Position numbers and translations under genes: made by a program. This document shows, piece after piece, positions 38,878 to 48,305 of a DNA stretch of 64,000 nucleotides. The stretch's first letter is position 1, and every line of letters starts with the position of its first letter. The stretch is from Mannheimia granulomatis (lineage in GTDB: Bacteria; Pseudomonadota; Gammaproteobacteria; Enterobacterales; Pasteurellaceae), in assembly GCF_011455695.1 (NCBI RefSeq), contig NZ_CP015030.1:1116001-1180000 (forward strand). The letters are read 5' to 3'. The notes beneath the pieces were generated by a model. That model did not search any database. It was given only the letters and a program-made list of their open reading frames with translations, and had not been told where the DNA came from.

Positions 38878-39822
38878 ATGAAATTAGTAAAATCATTATT
38901 TGCTGTAGCCGTTGCTACATTTAGTCTTACCCAAACTGCTCACGCTTTTGAAGAACGCGTTGTAGCTTTAGTTAATGATACACCAGTGATGGCCAGCCAA
39001 GTGCAACGTATTTTAGGCAAGAAAAAAGTGTCTGAAGCTGCTCACCGTGCTGCCATTGATCAAGTGATTGATGATATGTTGGTTCAACAAGTCACCAAAG
39101 AAGCGGGTATTACAATTAGCCCTTCATCAGTTAACCAAGCGGTTGAAAATGTGGCTATCCAAAACGGTATTACCTATGGCCAGCTATTAGACGCTTTAGA
39201 CTATCAAGGCATTACACTTGAACAATTTAAACGCAATATTGCTCAACAAATGGCAATGGAACAGGTTCGCCATATCAGTATCAGCAAATCTATTCAAGTT
39301 GCACCAGAGCAAGTTAAATCTTTAGCCCAAGAATTAATGGCAAAAGATAAAGCAGCTGGCAAACTCAAAACGGTTTTAGGTAAAGAACACCGCGTAAGCC
39401 ATATTCTCCTTAAAACTAACCCGATCTTAAATGACGCACAAGCAAAAGCAAAATTAAATAGTTTAGCTGCTGATATCAAAGCCGGTAAGACTACTTTTGA
39501 ACAAGCTGCAAAAGAAAACTCTGTTGATTATGCTTCTGCTGCAGATGGCGGGGATTTAGGTTTTAATATCTTAGATATTTATGATCCTGCATTCGCAAAT
39601 GTAGCTGCAAAAATGAAAAAAGATCAAATTTCTGCGCCATTTAAATCGCAATTCGGTTGGCATATTCTTAAAATTACCGATGCCCGTGAAGGAGATAGAA
39701 CCGAAGATGCTTATCACCAAAGAGCTTATCAGCAACTAGTGACCAAACAAGCTGAGGAGGCCTCTAAAGATTGGATTAAAGCATTAAGAAGCACTGCAAA
39801 TATTCAATACATTGGTCAATAA
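38878..39822 (+). CDS. surA: Periplasmic chaperone / peptidyl-prolyl isomerase SurA
   Basis: SurA guides unfolded outer-membrane proteins across the periplasm. A signal peptide at 1-23 (ends AHA-F) is followed by FEERVVALVNDTPVMASQVQ, the family's opening. The chaperone core runs to about 170, then one parvulin domain (HRVSHILLKTNPILNDAQAKAKLNSLAADIKAG through FGWHILKITDARE, about 175-275). The E. coli protein has two parvulin domains, and this 314-residue form has one, as in Haemophilus. It is followed by rsmA, the standard neighbour, with a terminator between. Confidence 0.9.
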   Translation: MKLVKSLFAVAVATFSLTQTAHAFEERVVALVNDTPVMASQVQRILGKKKVSEAAHRAAIDQVIDDMLVQQVTKEAGITISPSSVNQAVENVAIQNGITYGQLLDALDYQGITLEQFKRNIAQQMAMEQVRHISISKSIQVAPEQVKSLAQELMAKDKAAGKLKTVLGKEHRVSHILLKTNPILNDAQAKAKLNSLAADIKAGKTTFEQAAKENSVDYASAADGGDLGFNILDIYDPAFANVAAKMKKDQISAPFKSQFGWHILKITDAREGDRTEDAYHQRAYQQLVTKQAEEASKDWIKALRSTANIQYIGQ

Positions 39823-39836
39823 TACAAAGATATTCT

Positions 39837-39865
39837 AAGAACCTCGCCTTGCGGGGTTCTTTTCT
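39837..39865 (+). terminator. Terminator between surA and rsmA
   Basis: An 11-bp stem with one T-G pair (39837-39847 with 39851-39861) and a three-base loop is followed by TTTCTT. It lies 15 bases after the surA stop codon. Confidence 0.75.
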
Positions 39866-39885
39866 TATTACTAAAAAGGATAAAA

Positions 39886-40755
39886 ATGAGTTCACCAAAT
39901 TCCAAAAAACATTTAGGTCATACCGCTCGTAAACGTTTCGGGCAAAACTTCTTATACGATATGAATATAATTCATGGTATTGTTTCTGCAATCAACCCTA
40001 AAAATGGTCAGTTCCTATTAGAAATTGGCCCGGGTTTAGGTGCTTTAACCGAGCCTGTGGCAGAGCTTGTCGATAAATTAACGGTAGTGGAATTAGACCG
40101 TGATTTAGCAGAACGCCTTCGTCATCACCCATTCCTAAATCAAAAATTAACCGTGATTGAACAAGATGCTCTACGTTTTAATTTTCGTGAATATTTTGAA
40201 AGTTTGAATTTAGCTGAAAATGAAGCAGTACGAGTATTTGGTAACTTGCCTTACAACATTTCAACGCCGTTGATGTTCCACCTATTCAAATTCCACGATT
40301 TGATTGAAGATATGCACTTTATGTTGCAAAAAGAGGTAGTAAAACGTTTATGTGCCGCCCCAAATAGCAAAGCTTACGGCAGATTAACCATTATGGCACA
40401 ATATTACTGCCAAGTAATGCCTGTGCTTGAAGTGCCGCCAACTGCCTTTAAGCCTGCACCGAAAGTGGACTCTGCCGTAGTTCGCTTAGTACCTTACAAA
40501 CAATTACCTTACCCAGTAAAAGATGTTTACTGGCTCAATAGAGTGACCACCCAAGCTTTTAACCAACGACGTAAAACGTTGCGTAATGCCCTTTCTACAC
40601 TTTTTAGTGCAGAGCAGCTTGAAGCATTGGAAATTGACCTCACCGCACGGGCAGAAAATTTAACCATTAAAGATTATGTGCGCTTAGCAAATTGGTTATG
40701 CGATAACCCACCTGAAGTGGATAATCTTGAAGAAATTGCCGATAAAGATTGCTAA
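39886..40755 (+). CDS. rsmA: 16S rRNA dimethyladenosine transferase (KsgA)
   Basis: RsmA dimethylates two adjacent adenines in helix 45 of 16S rRNA, a late checkpoint in small-subunit assembly. The N-terminus [12 protein letters not shown] (14-25) is diagnostic. The SAM-binding motif is [15 protein letters not shown] (about 44-58), with ELDRDLA, and the catalytic motif is [10 protein letters not shown] (about 117-126). Length 289. AAAAGGAT precedes the ATG. It follows surA, the usual gammaproteobacterial order. Confidence 0.95.
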   Translation: MSSPNSKKHLGHTARKRFGQNFLYDMNIIHGIVSAINPKNGQFLLEIGPGLGALTEPVAELVDKLTVVELDRDLAERLRHHPFLNQKLTVIEQDALRFNFREYFESLNLAENEAVRVFGNLPYNISTPLMFHLFKFHDLIEDMHFMLQKEVVKRLCAAPNSKAYGRLTIMAQYYCQVMPVLEVPPTAFKPAPKVDSAVVRLVPYKQLPYPVKDVYWLNRVTTQAFNQRRKTLRNALSTLFSAEQLEALEIDLTARAENLTIKDYVRLANWLCDNPPEVDNLEEIADKDC

Positions 40756-40777
40756 AAGCTAAGATAAGATAGAAACA

Positions 40778-40823
40778 ACAAGCGGTTATATTTGTAAAAA
40801 ATTTTGCAAATATAACCGCTTGT
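40778..40823. terminator. Uptake-signal hairpin between rsmA and upp
   Basis: A long stem (40778-40794 with 40807-40823) starts and ends with exact uptake-signal cores. It lies between two convergent genes and can serve both. Confidence 0.8.
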
Positions 40824-40840
40824 GTATTGAGATGAGAAAA

Positions 40841-41470
40841 TTATTTCGTACCGAAAATTTTATCGCCCGCATCGCCTAAACCCGGGATGATATAGCCTTT
40901 TTCGTTTAAATGGCTGTCAATTGAAGCGGTATAAAGCTCAACATCCGGATGGGCTTCTTCTAAAACCTTAACTCCTTCAGGTGCTGCAACTAAAACTAAT
41001 ACCTTGATATGTTTACAACCTGCTTCTTTTAGCAGATCGATAGTGGCAACCATTGAACCACCGGTTGCTAACATTGGGTCGGTAATAATGGCTAAACGCT
41101 CGTCTACATCATTAGCTAATTTTTTGAAATAAGGCACAGGTTGTAGCGTTTCTTCATCACGGTAAATGCCTACAACACTAATACGGGCACTTGGAATATG
41201 CTCTAACACACCATCCATCATACCTAAGCCAGCTCGTAAAATAGGCACAACTGTGACTTTCTTGCCTTTGATACGCTCAACTGCAACTTTATCGCCACTC
41301 CAACCATCGATTTCAACTTCTTCCATCTCCAAATCTTTGGTTGCTTCATAAGTCAGTAAACTGCCTATTTCATTTGCAAGCTCACGGAAATCTTTGGTGC
41401 TAATGTCCGCCTCACGCATTAAGCCTAATTTATGCTTTACAAGCGGGTGTTTTACTTCAACAATTTTCAT
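40841..41470 (-). CDS. upp: Uracil phosphoribosyltransferase
   Basis: Upp salvages uracil to UMP using PRPP. The PRPP-binding region is [23 protein letters not shown] (about 131-153), and the uracil-binding end is [17 protein letters not shown]. The opening [33 protein letters not shown] and [16 protein letters not shown] near 77 are standard. Length 209 (normal 208). AAGGGGAA precedes the ATG. A uracil permease gene (uraA) is often next door in related genomes but is not here; fadD lies upstream. Confidence 0.96.
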   Translation of the reverse strand: MKIVEVKHPLVKHKLGLMREADISTKDFRELANEIGSLLTYEATKDLEMEEVEIDGWSGDKVAVERIKGKKVTVVPILRAGLGMMDGVLEHIPSARISVVGIYRDEETLQPVPYFKKLANDVDERLAIITDPMLATGGSMVATIDLLKEAGCKHIKVLVLVAAPEGVKVLEEAHPDVELYTASIDSHLNEKGYIIPGLGDAGDKIFGTK

Positions 41471-41493
41471 TTTAAGTTCCCCTTTGAAAGAAT

Positions 41494-43182
41494 TTATGCA
41501 CTATTTTTGATTTTTGCCAATTCTTCATCTTTTAATACTCGACGAAGAATTTTGCCTACATTACTTTTTGGTAGCTCATCACGGAATTCAATATCTCGTG
41601 GGATTTTATAGCCGGTTAAAAATTGGCGGCAATAAGTACGCAATTCATCACGTGTCAGGCTTTCCTCTTTTTTCGTTACAAAAATTTTAATGCTCTCACC
41701 GGAAGCCGGATTTGGCACACCAATCGCTACTACCTCATTAACTTTCGGATTTTGTGAGATAACCTCTTCAATTTCAGTTGGATAAACATTAAAACCCGAC
41801 ACAATGATCATATCTTTTTTGCGATCGACAATGCGTAAATTAAGATCTTGCCCCATTTCAACAATATCCCCCGTCGCCATCCAACCATCTTTCAATACTT
41901 CTGCTGTTTCATCCGGGCGATTCCAGTAGCCCAACATAACTTGAGGACCTTTTACTAATAGCTCGCCACGTTCGCCAAGCGGCACCTCATTACCTTCATC
42001 ATCTACAATACGGATATCGGTATTAGGTACAGGAACACCAATAGAACCTGAATATTCTTGAGAATCGCCACGCGTTGCGGAAATCAATGGGGAACATTCG
42101 GTCATTCCATAGCCTTCAATAATATGGCAACCCGTTAAATCATGCCAACGTTTAGCAACATTAGATTGAATCGCTGCACCACCACCTACACTTAATTTCA
42201 ACGAAGAAAAATCAACTTCTTTTAAGCTTTCATGATTTAATAAGGCATTGAAAAGGGTATTTACGCCTGTAATCACAGAAACACGATATTTTTTTAATTC
42301 TTTAATAAAGCCCGGAATATCACGAGGATTAGTAATGAATAAGCCTGTAATTCCCAATTCAAGGAATAATAGGCAGTTTAGCGATAATGCAAGCACATGA
42401 TATAACGGTAATGGTACAACCCCGATAAGATTAGGAGAGCTTCCTAATAACGGTTCAACAATCCACTTTGCCTGCATCATATTAGCGATAAGATTTTGAT
42501 GCGTCAGCATTGCACCTTTAGCCACACCGGTTGTCCCACCTGTGTATTGTAAAAACGCAAGATCACTACTGTTAATTGTCGGCTTGACATATTGTCTTTG
42601 CTTACCAATACTTAAAGCTTCACGAAAACTTACTGCGTGGGGCAACTTATATTTAGGCACTAACTTCTTAATATATTTAACCACAAAATTAACCAACGTA
42701 CGTTTACCAAATGAGAGCTGATCACCCATTCGAGTTAAAATAACATGTTTAATATTGGTATTAAAAACCACTTTTTCTAATGTGGCCGCAAAGTTAGACA
42801 CAATGACAATCGCTTTTGCTCCACTATCATTTAGCTGATGCTCTAATTCACGTGGGGTATAAAGTGGATTCACATTCACCACTACCAACCCCGCACGCAA
42901 AGCACCAAATAAGGCAATAGGATACTGTAATAAATTGGGCATCATTAACGCAATACGATCGCCTTTCTGTAAACGCAATTCATTTTGTAAATAGGCTGCA
43001 AATGATCGACTCCGTTCCTCTAATTTACGAAAGGTCAGAATTTGCCCCATATTAATATAAGCCGGCATATCAGGATGACGCTGTATCGCCGTTTCAAACA
43101 TTTCGACTAACGATTCGTATTGATTAGTTTCAATTGTTTGTGGTGAATAGGGAGGGTAATTCTTAAACCATATTTTTTCCAT
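41494..43182 (-). CDS. fadD: Long-chain fatty acid--CoA ligase
   Basis: FadD activates fatty acids to acyl-CoA through an acyl-adenylate at the inner membrane. The ATP motif is [21 protein letters not shown] (about 211-231), the second AMP motif is [11 protein letters not shown] (about 357-367), and the fatty-acid signature [42 protein letters not shown] is near 431-473, with a catalytic Lys in [10 protein letters not shown] near the end. Length 562. GGAG lies before the ATG. It follows rseC after eight bases on the same strand, so it may be read from the rseBC message. Confidence 0.93.
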   Translation of the reverse strand: MEKIWFKNYPPYSPQTIETNQYESLVEMFETAIQRHPDMPAYINMGQILTFRKLEERSRSFAAYLQNELRLQKGDRIALMMPNLLQYPIALFGALRAGLVVVNVNPLYTPRELEHQLNDSGAKAIVIVSNFAATLEKVVFNTNIKHVILTRMGDQLSFGKRTLVNFVVKYIKKLVPKYKLPHAVSFREALSIGKQRQYVKPTINSSDLAFLQYTGGTTGVAKGAMLTHQNLIANMMQAKWIVEPLLGSSPNLIGVVPLPLYHVLALSLNCLLFLELGITGLFITNPRDIPGFIKELKKYRVSVITGVNTLFNALLNHESLKEVDFSSLKLSVGGGAAIQSNVAKRWHDLTGCHIIEGYGMTECSPLISATRGDSQEYSGSIGVPVPNTDIRIVDDEGNEVPLGERGELLVKGPQVMLGYWNRPDETAEVLKDGWMATGDIVEMGQDLNLRIVDRKKDMIIVSGFNVYPTEIEEVISQNPKVNEVVAIGVPNPASGESIKIFVTKKEESLTRDELRTYCRQFLTGYKIPRDIEFRDELPKSNVGKILRRVLKDEELAKIKNSA

Positions 43183-43191
43183 GATAGTCTC

Positions 43192-43623
43192 CTAAACTTT
43201 GCCTAAAAATATAGGCGAAAAATGTGCTTGTCGGCTGCGTTTATCTATGCATTTTTTCACAGCCCAGAAAGTTATTCCTGTAAAAAGCAACATTGTGAGT
43301 AAAATAATAAGTTCATTTGCAAAAAATTGTGAAAATATGACCGCTGTCATTATCAACACGAATAGTGGCAAACCGTAAATTAACCCTACACTTTTCAGCA
43401 AAGTGTTTTCAGGCAGTCCAAGTTTAATTTCATCCCCAATTTTTAGTGGCTCATCCACTTTAATCCTAAATTTAGGAGCTGTTTTTTCTCCAACTAATGC
43501 AGATAAAGCGGTTGTTCCACACATAGAATTAGCGGAACAACCTCCACAACCACGTTTAGCATAGCATTGAACAACTGCAACACCATTGTTATACGCTACA
43601 ACAGTAGCCTGCTCCATCATCAT
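43192..43623 (-). CDS. rseC: SoxR-reducing / sigma-E factor regulatory protein RseC
   Basis: This is a 143-residue inner-membrane protein of the MucC/RseC family. A cytoplasmic cysteine cluster (Cys20, 26, 29, 35 in CYAKRGCGGCSANSMC) is followed by a small beta domain and two membrane helices (about 78-100 and 102-122). Family members affect sigma-E activity and, with the Rsx complex, reset SoxR. Its ATG overlaps the rseB stop codon (TAATG), so it is coupled to rseB. Confidence 0.9.
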   Translation of the reverse strand: MMMEQATVVAYNNGVAVVQCYAKRGCGGCSANSMCGTTALSALVGEKTAPKFRIKVDEPLKIGDEIKLGLPENTLLKSVGLIYGLPLFVLIMTAVIFSQFFANELIILLTMLLFTGITFWAVKKCIDKRSRQAHFSPIFLGKV

Positions 43624-44603
43624 TAGTTAGCTTCTCCTAAGAATCGAATATTTTGTAGAATCTGCTTAGCTGATTGAATGGGAATTTCGCCAATAATCAC
43701 AATATCTTTATCATTTACCGTTTGATTTAAAATAGTCAATTTTCCTTGTTGCCAAGCGTACTCATTAAAATTAACCCCTTGGCTTGGCATAATATAAATA
43801 TTTAATGTAGATAAACCATCGCTATATAAACGACTATCAATACTTTCATTTTCAAGTTTATACATTGCCCCATTCATCGTCTGGTTTTCAATTAAGTTAA
43901 AACCTGTTGGCAACCAATCAACTTCCCAATTATGCTGCGATTTCAATGTTTCTATATTTATTGAAGTCAATGCCGGTAACACAAGTGATTCAATTGCAGA
44001 GGCAATCATTTCAAGCTCCTTAGCTTGATATAAATGTAGTACTCTGAATTCTTCTAAAAGAGCATTATCAACACCGCGTAATTGACTTTTTAGCAATAAA
44101 TTGCTCTCATCATCAATCCAAAGCGTATAAGAATGGCGTAAATTATCATTTGGAACGATTCGGATTACTCTGGCAATTCGATCGGCAATACGGTCTTTAC
44201 CCGAATCTAAAAAAGCATAGCCTTTCAAATTTGCATAGTCGGTATAAAGAACATTAGGCAGGTTATCAAGAATATGAGGGGTATTTAAACTAAACGGTCG
44301 AAAATTGTATCCCAAATAACTAACAGTTTGATTTTTTAGAATAATCTCTTCGCGGCTGCGATCTAGGTTTAACAATTGAGCATACTCTTTGCCATCCATA
44401 AAAGTATGTCGTAGACGAAAAGATTCTACATCTCCTTCCGTTTGCAAAATATAAAGCAGTTCATAAGTTGATTTTTTATGTGCTTGTGTCATTGCTTCTA
44501 AATAAGACAAGGGTGTTTTTAACCCTATTTCTGCCCAAGAAAGAGTAGATTGAGCAAAAATAAGAATAAATAGAAACACATATTTTTTCATCTTAACAAA
44601 CAT
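43623..44603 (-). CDS. rseB: Sigma-E regulatory protein RseB
   Basis: RseB is a periplasmic sensor that binds the RseA periplasmic region and blocks its cleavage until mislocalised lipopolysaccharide or lipid appears. The signal peptide covers about 1-24 (ends LSWA-E). A large lipoprotein-carrier-like beta domain (about 30-210) includes LRHTFMDGKEYAQLLNLDRSREEIILKNQTVSYL, and a smaller C-terminal domain (about 225-326) begins VDWLPTGFNLIE. Length 326. Upstream AGAGA suits the ATG at 44603; a second in-frame ATG lies four codons later. A terminator separates it from rseA. Confidence 0.88.
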   Translation of the reverse strand: MFVKMKKYVFLFILIFAQSTLSWAEIGLKTPLSYLEAMTQAHKKSTYELLYILQTEGDVESFRLRHTFMDGKEYAQLLNLDRSREEIILKNQTVSYLGYNFRPFSLNTPHILDNLPNVLYTDYANLKGYAFLDSGKDRIADRIARVIRIVPNDNLRHSYTLWIDDESNLLLKSQLRGVDNALLEEFRVLHLYQAKELEMIASAIESLVLPALTSINIETLKSQHNWEVDWLPTGFNLIENQTMNGAMYKLENESIDSRLYSDGLSTLNIYIMPSQGVNFNEYAWQQGKLTILNQTVNDKDIVIIGEIPIQSAKQILQNIRFLGEAN

Positions 44604-44705
44604 ACTTATTCTCTAATCAAATAAATCTGGCACATTCTATCAAAAATTTTCTATGATTTCGCTATTTGTTGGTAATTTCTTGTTTTTTAGGTACATTTAC
44701 ATACA

Positions 44706-44742
44706 AAAAGCCACGTAATTATCTGTCCATTACGTGGCTTTT
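44706..44742 (-). terminator. Terminator between rseA and rseB
   Basis: A perfect 14-bp inverted repeat (44706-44719 with 44729-44742) has a nine-base loop. On the minus strand it is followed by five T. It lies inside the rpoE-rseA-rseB-rseC series, between rseA and rseB, where an operon would be expected to continue. Confidence 0.8.
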
Positions 44743-44762
44743 CGCTAACTTATCTCAACAAA

Positions 44763-45386
44763 TTATTTCTGACTCTTTTCCTGAGCCTCTACATTTGAAG
44801 TCTGCGCCTTCTCTTTTTCAGTTTCAGTAAGGATTACAGCATTATTAGTACGGCGTTGTAATTCATGATTTTCTAATAACGCATTTATTCTACGTTGCTG
44901 AACTTCCAACTGCTCTGCTGTCGGCTGAGCATTAGCCGGAGCATTGTAACTCACAGCTTCAATAGAATTGCTAAACGGTAAAGTTTTCAAGATATTTGGT
45001 TGAGTTTGAGCAACCTCATCTTTATGGCTAAAAGAGTTCACCCCTAAAACAGCAACTAAACATACGGAGGCAGCAATACCGGCTTGCATAATCGGTGTAC
45101 TCCAGCGTTTAAGTTTAAGCAGCAAACCTTTAGGTTGTTTATTTTTCTCTTCAGAAGATAATGTATCGATTTCTTCGTTTTCAAGCAAGGCTTCCATTTT
45201 TGCAGAGAAATCATTACCTAAAATAATTTCATCTCCGTGCATCACACTACGAATAGCATGATAGCTTGCCCACTTTTGCTTTAACTCTGGGCTATTTGTT
45301 AATGTTTCGACAAAATCCCTATCAACACCCTGCCCATCCATATAAGCTGAAAGGTGCTCGTTCTGTTGAATAATGCTTTGTTGCAT
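44763..45386 (-). CDS. rseA: Anti-sigma-E factor RseA
   Basis: RseA is a single-pass inner-membrane protein that holds sigma-E until stress proteases cut it. I start it at the ATG at 45386 (207 residues), with GGAG seven bases upstream; a TTG four codons earlier is less likely. The cytoplasmic sigma-binding part (1-95) has EHLSAYMDGQGVDRDFVETL and WASYHAIRSVMHGDEI. One membrane helix lies at about 102-120 (MQAGIAASVCLVAVLGVNSF), and a periplasmic tail ends in a Gln/Glu-rich stretch. It follows rpoE after about 58 bases and is separated from rseB by a terminator. Confidence 0.88.
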   Translation of the reverse strand: MQQSIIQQNEHLSAYMDGQGVDRDFVETLTNSPELKQKWASYHAIRSVMHGDEIILGNDFSAKMEALLENEEIDTLSSEEKNKQPKGLLLKLKRWSTPIMQAGIAASVCLVAVLGVNSFSHKDEVAQTQPNILKTLPFSNSIEAVSYNAPANAQPTAEQLEVQQRRINALLENHELQRRTNNAVILTETEKEKAQTSNVEAQEKSQK

Positions 45387-45444
45387 AATCGACTCCAATG
45401 ATTTTTACATCTATTCTATATTAACTAATACTTCAAAATTCTGA

Positions 45445-46017
45445 TTACTGCATAAGCGGATTGACTTTCGCATCAATCGCTTCTCTAGCACGGAAAATTC
45501 GTGAACGAACTGTACCTACCGGGCATTCCATTACTTCAGCAATTTCTTCATAACTTAAACCTTCCAATTCTCTTAATCGAATTGCGGTTTTCAATTCATC
45601 CGGCAAATTCTCAATCGTATCAAATACAACACGTTTTAATTCTTCAGATAGCACTAAATTTTCCGGTGTATCACTTTCACGTAATTGAACACCTACATCA
45701 TAGCTCTCAGCATCTTCTGCTAAAATATCCTCTTTAGGCGGTCTTCTACCTAAAGAGGTCAAATGATTCTTCGCAGTATTCACTGCTATTCTATAAAGCC
45801 ACGTATAAAAAGCACTTTCCCCGCGAAAAGAGGCTAAAGAACGGTAAGCCTTAATAAAGGATTCTTGCACAATATCTGGAATATCATCTCTTGCGACATA
45901 GCGAGTAAGCAAACCGGCTACGCGGTTTTGATAACGTACCACAAGTAAATTAAATGCTTTTTTATCACCTTTTTGTGCTTTTTCGACTAATTCTTGGTCG
46001 GTGATCTGTTCGCTCAA
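45445..46017 (-). CDS. rpoE: RNA polymerase sigma-E factor
   Basis: This is an ECF sigma factor for the envelope-stress response. Region 2 runs from about 10 to 95 (LVEKAQKGDKKAFNLLVVRYQNRVAGLL, then YVARDDIPDIVQESFIKAYRSLASFRGESAFYTWLYRIAVNTAKNHL). Region 4 runs from about 130 to 185 (LPDELKTAIRLRELEGLSYEEIAEVMECPVGTVRSRIFRAREAI). The length of 190 is exactly that of the family. AGGAGAG precedes the ATG. A sigma-E-like promoter lies 52-80 bases upstream, in line with self-activation. Confidence 0.96.
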   Translation of the reverse strand: MSEQITDQELVEKAQKGDKKAFNLLVVRYQNRVAGLLTRYVARDDIPDIVQESFIKAYRSLASFRGESAFYTWLYRIAVNTAKNHLTSLGRRPPKEDILAEDAESYDVGVQLRESDTPENLVLSEELKRVVFDTIENLPDELKTAIRLRELEGLSYEEIAEVMECPVGTVRSRIFRAREAIDAKVNPLMQ

Positions 46018-46068
46018 CTGCGGACTCTCCTAATAATAAACTGTGTCATTTCCATTGCACACACTCCA

Positions 46069-46097
46069 TTAGTGTGTACCTTACGATAAAAAGTTCA
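46069..46097 (-). promoter_or_regulatory. rpoE: Predicted sigma-E promoter of rpoE
   Basis: On the minus strand TGAACTT (46097-46091) and CACTAA (46074-46069) are spaced by 16 bases. The sigma-E consensus is GGAACTT, 15-16 bases, then TCTAA/TCAAA, so the fit is good. An inverted repeat of seven bases (ACACACT/AGTGTGT, about 46060-46077) overlaps the -10 box. Confidence 0.6.
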
Positions 46098-46160
46098 AAA
46101 AATTTAATATTTTTATGCGAAATTTTTTGTTTCTTAATCATGCCTAAAACACAATTGAGA

Positions 46161-46214
46161 AAGCGGTCGGATTTTATCGAAAATTTGCAAAATTTTCAAA
46201 AAATCTGACCGCTT
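46161..46214. terminator. Uptake-signal hairpin downstream of leuA
   Basis: AAGCGGTC at 46161 pairs with GACCGCTT at 46207, and the stem continues through A/T tails (about 14 pairs with one mismatch). The right arm is part of an exact uptake core. It lies 30 bases after the leuA stop codon on the minus strand. Confidence 0.65.
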
Positions 46215-46242
46215 GTAATATTTTATCACATATAAGTGACAA

Positions 46243-47787
46243 CTATTTCTTCGATTTTAAATCCGCTACTTTTTGTGAACGGTAAATCGCATTAATAGCA
46301 TGGATTAAGGCTCTTGCAGAACTTTCTACAATATCTGTTGCCAAGCCTACACCATGGAATTTTCTGCCCTCATATTCAACTACAATATCCACTTGTCCTA
46401 AAGCTTCCGCCCCTTCACCTTTCGCAGTTAAATTATAATGCGACATTTTCAGATCCATTCCAACAATTTGCATAATCGCATTATAAACCGCATCTACCGG
46501 TCCATTACCACCATTTGAGGTTTGGTTCATTCGCTTGCCGTCTAACTCAACTTGAACGAAAGCAGAAGCCGGCAATGTGCTAATAGTTTGTGAGGTAATA
46601 ACATCTAATTTTAATCTATCTTCATCACCTTGCTGCATATCAATAAATGCTAGAGCTTCTAAATCATAGTCAAACACCTGACCTTTTTTATCTGCTAACT
46701 GTAAGAATGCCTCATATAATTTATCCAAATCATAATCGGTTTCGGTATAACCCATATCTGCCATGTGCCCTTTCACCGCAGCACGGCCTGAACGAGCAGT
46801 TAAATTCAACTTCTCTTTTTTCAAACCAATGGTTTCCGGCGACATAATTTCATAAGTATTTTTATTTTTAAGCATGCCGTCTTGGTGAATACCCGAAGAA
46901 TGAGCAAAAGCATTACTACCTACAATCGCTTTATTCGGTTGAATCGGCATATTACACAATTGGCTTACCATTTGGCTCACTCGATGAATTTCTTGCGTGT
47001 TAATACGAGTATCCACACCTAAGAATTCTTGGCGGGTCTTAATTGCCATAACAACTTCTTCTAAGGCGGTATTACCCGCTCGTTCACCAATACCGTTAAT
47101 GGTACACTCAATCTGTCTTGCACCATTTTGAATTGCAGTTAACGAATTCGCTGTTGCCATACCTAAATCATTATGACAGTGAACAGATACCACCGCTTTA
47201 TCAATATTTGGAACACGATTCATTACCTGATGAATAATATTGCCGTATTCGTTCGGTAAACAGAAACCTACAGTGTCTGGAATATTCACTGTAGTTGCAC
47301 CTGCATTAATCGCTGCTTCAACAATACGACAGATGTTATCAATACCTGTACGACCGGCATCTTCACAAGAAAATTCCACATCATCGGTATAACCTCTGGC
47401 ACGTTTTACTGCCGCAACAGCCATCTCAACAACATCATCAAAAGAGCGTTTTAATTTTGCTTCAACATGTAAGGCTGAACTTGCAATAAAGGTATGAATA
47501 CGAAAAGCCTCCGCCACTTTTAATGCTTCATAAGCCGCATCAATATCTTTTGCGACCGCACGAGAAAGTGCCGCCACACGGCTATTTTTAATATGGCGTG
47601 CAATTGTTTGCACAGACTCAAAATCACCTGATGAAGAAACCGGAAAACCAACTTCCATTACATCAACGCCTAAACGCTCTAATGCCAATGCAATTTGTAA
47701 TTTTTCTTTTACCGTTAGACTTGCTTTTAATGATTGTTCGCCATCACGTAAAGTTGTATCAAAAATAATAATATTATTATTGCTCAT
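46243..47787 (-). CDS. leuA: 2-isopropylmalate synthase
   Basis: LeuA joins acetyl-CoA to 2-oxoisovalerate, the first committed step to leucine. The catalytic TIM barrel opens with [44 protein letters not shown] (Arg and Asp for metal and substrate), with [22 protein letters not shown] near 202-223 and the [12 protein letters not shown] block near 303. The regulatory leucine-binding domain occupies about 390-510. Length 514. AAGGAT precedes the ATG. It is preceded by a leader peptide and an attenuator. No leuB, leuC or leuD follows; the next feature is a terminator. Confidence 0.95.
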   Translation of the reverse strand: MSNNNIIIFDTTLRDGEQSLKASLTVKEKLQIALALERLGVDVMEVGFPVSSSGDFESVQTIARHIKNSRVAALSRAVAKDIDAAYEALKVAEAFRIHTFIASSALHVEAKLKRSFDDVVEMAVAAVKRARGYTDDVEFSCEDAGRTGIDNICRIVEAAINAGATTVNIPDTVGFCLPNEYGNIIHQVMNRVPNIDKAVVSVHCHNDLGMATANSLTAIQNGARQIECTINGIGERAGNTALEEVVMAIKTRQEFLGVDTRINTQEIHRVSQMVSQLCNMPIQPNKAIVGSNAFAHSSGIHQDGMLKNKNTYEIMSPETIGLKKEKLNLTARSGRAAVKGHMADMGYTETDYDLDKLYEAFLQLADKKGQVFDYDLEALAFIDMQQGDEDRLKLDVITSQTISTLPASAFVQVELDGKRMNQTSNGGNGPVDAVYNAIMQIVGMDLKMSHYNLTAKGEGAEALGQVDIVVEYEGRKFHGVGLATDIVESSARALIHAINAIYRSQKVADLKSKK

Positions 47788-47825
47788 AGAAAATCCTTAA
47801 TTATTTTGAAATATTTTTTGCCTAA

Positions 47826-47855
47826 TAAAAAAAGCCCGCATGTTAAAGTGCGGGC
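47826..47855 (-). terminator. leu attenuator (intrinsic terminator in the leader)
   Basis: On the minus strand a 7-bp GC-rich stem (47855-47849 with 47840-47834) has an 8-base loop and is followed by seven to eight T. It lies between the leuL stop codon and the leuA start. An earlier GTGCG in the leuL codons (47905-47901) can pair with CGCAC (47852-47848) of its left arm, giving a possible antiterminator. Confidence 0.85.
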
Positions 47856-47893
47856 AAGATGTGGATAGTCCATTTACTTTCTCCAGACAACCT

Positions 47894-47950
47894 CTATACT
47901 CGCACAGAATACGATAACAGAGATAATCGGAGAAGGGTAAATTTTTCCAT
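47894..47950 (-). CDS. leuL: leu operon leader peptide
   Basis: This small gene was found by reading the leader of leuA. It encodes 18 residues, MEKFTLLRLSLLSYSVRV, with five leucines, four of them in two adjacent pairs, read by four different codons (CTT, CTC, TTA, CTG, TTA). It is followed after about 38 bases by an intrinsic terminator. This is the layout of leucine attenuation: when charged Leu-tRNA is scarce the ribosome stalls on the Leu codons and the terminator does not form. A consensus promoter lies 47 bases upstream. The ribosome-binding site is not obvious, which lowers the certainty a little. Confidence 0.82.
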   Translation of the reverse strand: MEKFTLLRLSLLSYSVRV

Positions 47951-47996
47951 ATTGTGTTGTGTGTTTATGTTTGCATTGTTATTCGGTAATGGATGT

Positions 47997-48024
47997 ATGT
48001 TATCTTCATCCAAAGTAATGTCAA
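47997..48024 (-). promoter_or_regulatory. Promoter of the leuL-leuA transcript
   Basis: On the minus strand a perfect TTGACA (48024-48019) is followed after 16 bases by TAACAT (48002-47997, four of six matches to TATAAT). Start of transcription would fall near 47990, about 40 bases before leuL. Confidence 0.6.
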
Positions 48025-48305
48025 TAGTATTTTTTACCTAACGCAAACGGTTACCCTTTATTTTTGACCAATAAAAATAGATAATTAATCCAACAAAACA
48101 ACTAAATTTAGATAAAAAAACTATTCACACTTATTAATTTAAGAGAATACTTTACCTTTAAATAAAAAATTAAATATTTCAACTTTCAAAAATATTTTTT
48201 AATTTTTTGTTAAATTTTTTAAAAAAACACTAGAACACTATTTTCTTTGAAGTTTGAACTCAAATTTGATACCTTTTCACTAATTTTAAGTTTTAAGGAT
48301 GTATT
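48025..48305. other. A/T-rich spacer between leu promoter and HAD gene
   Basis: About 280 bases are very rich in A and T, with runs of T and A around 48180-48230. They hold the upstream side of the leu promoter and presumably the promoter of the plus-strand HAD gene, though no convincing -35/-10 pair stands out. No small gene or RNA was recognised. Confidence 0.5.
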
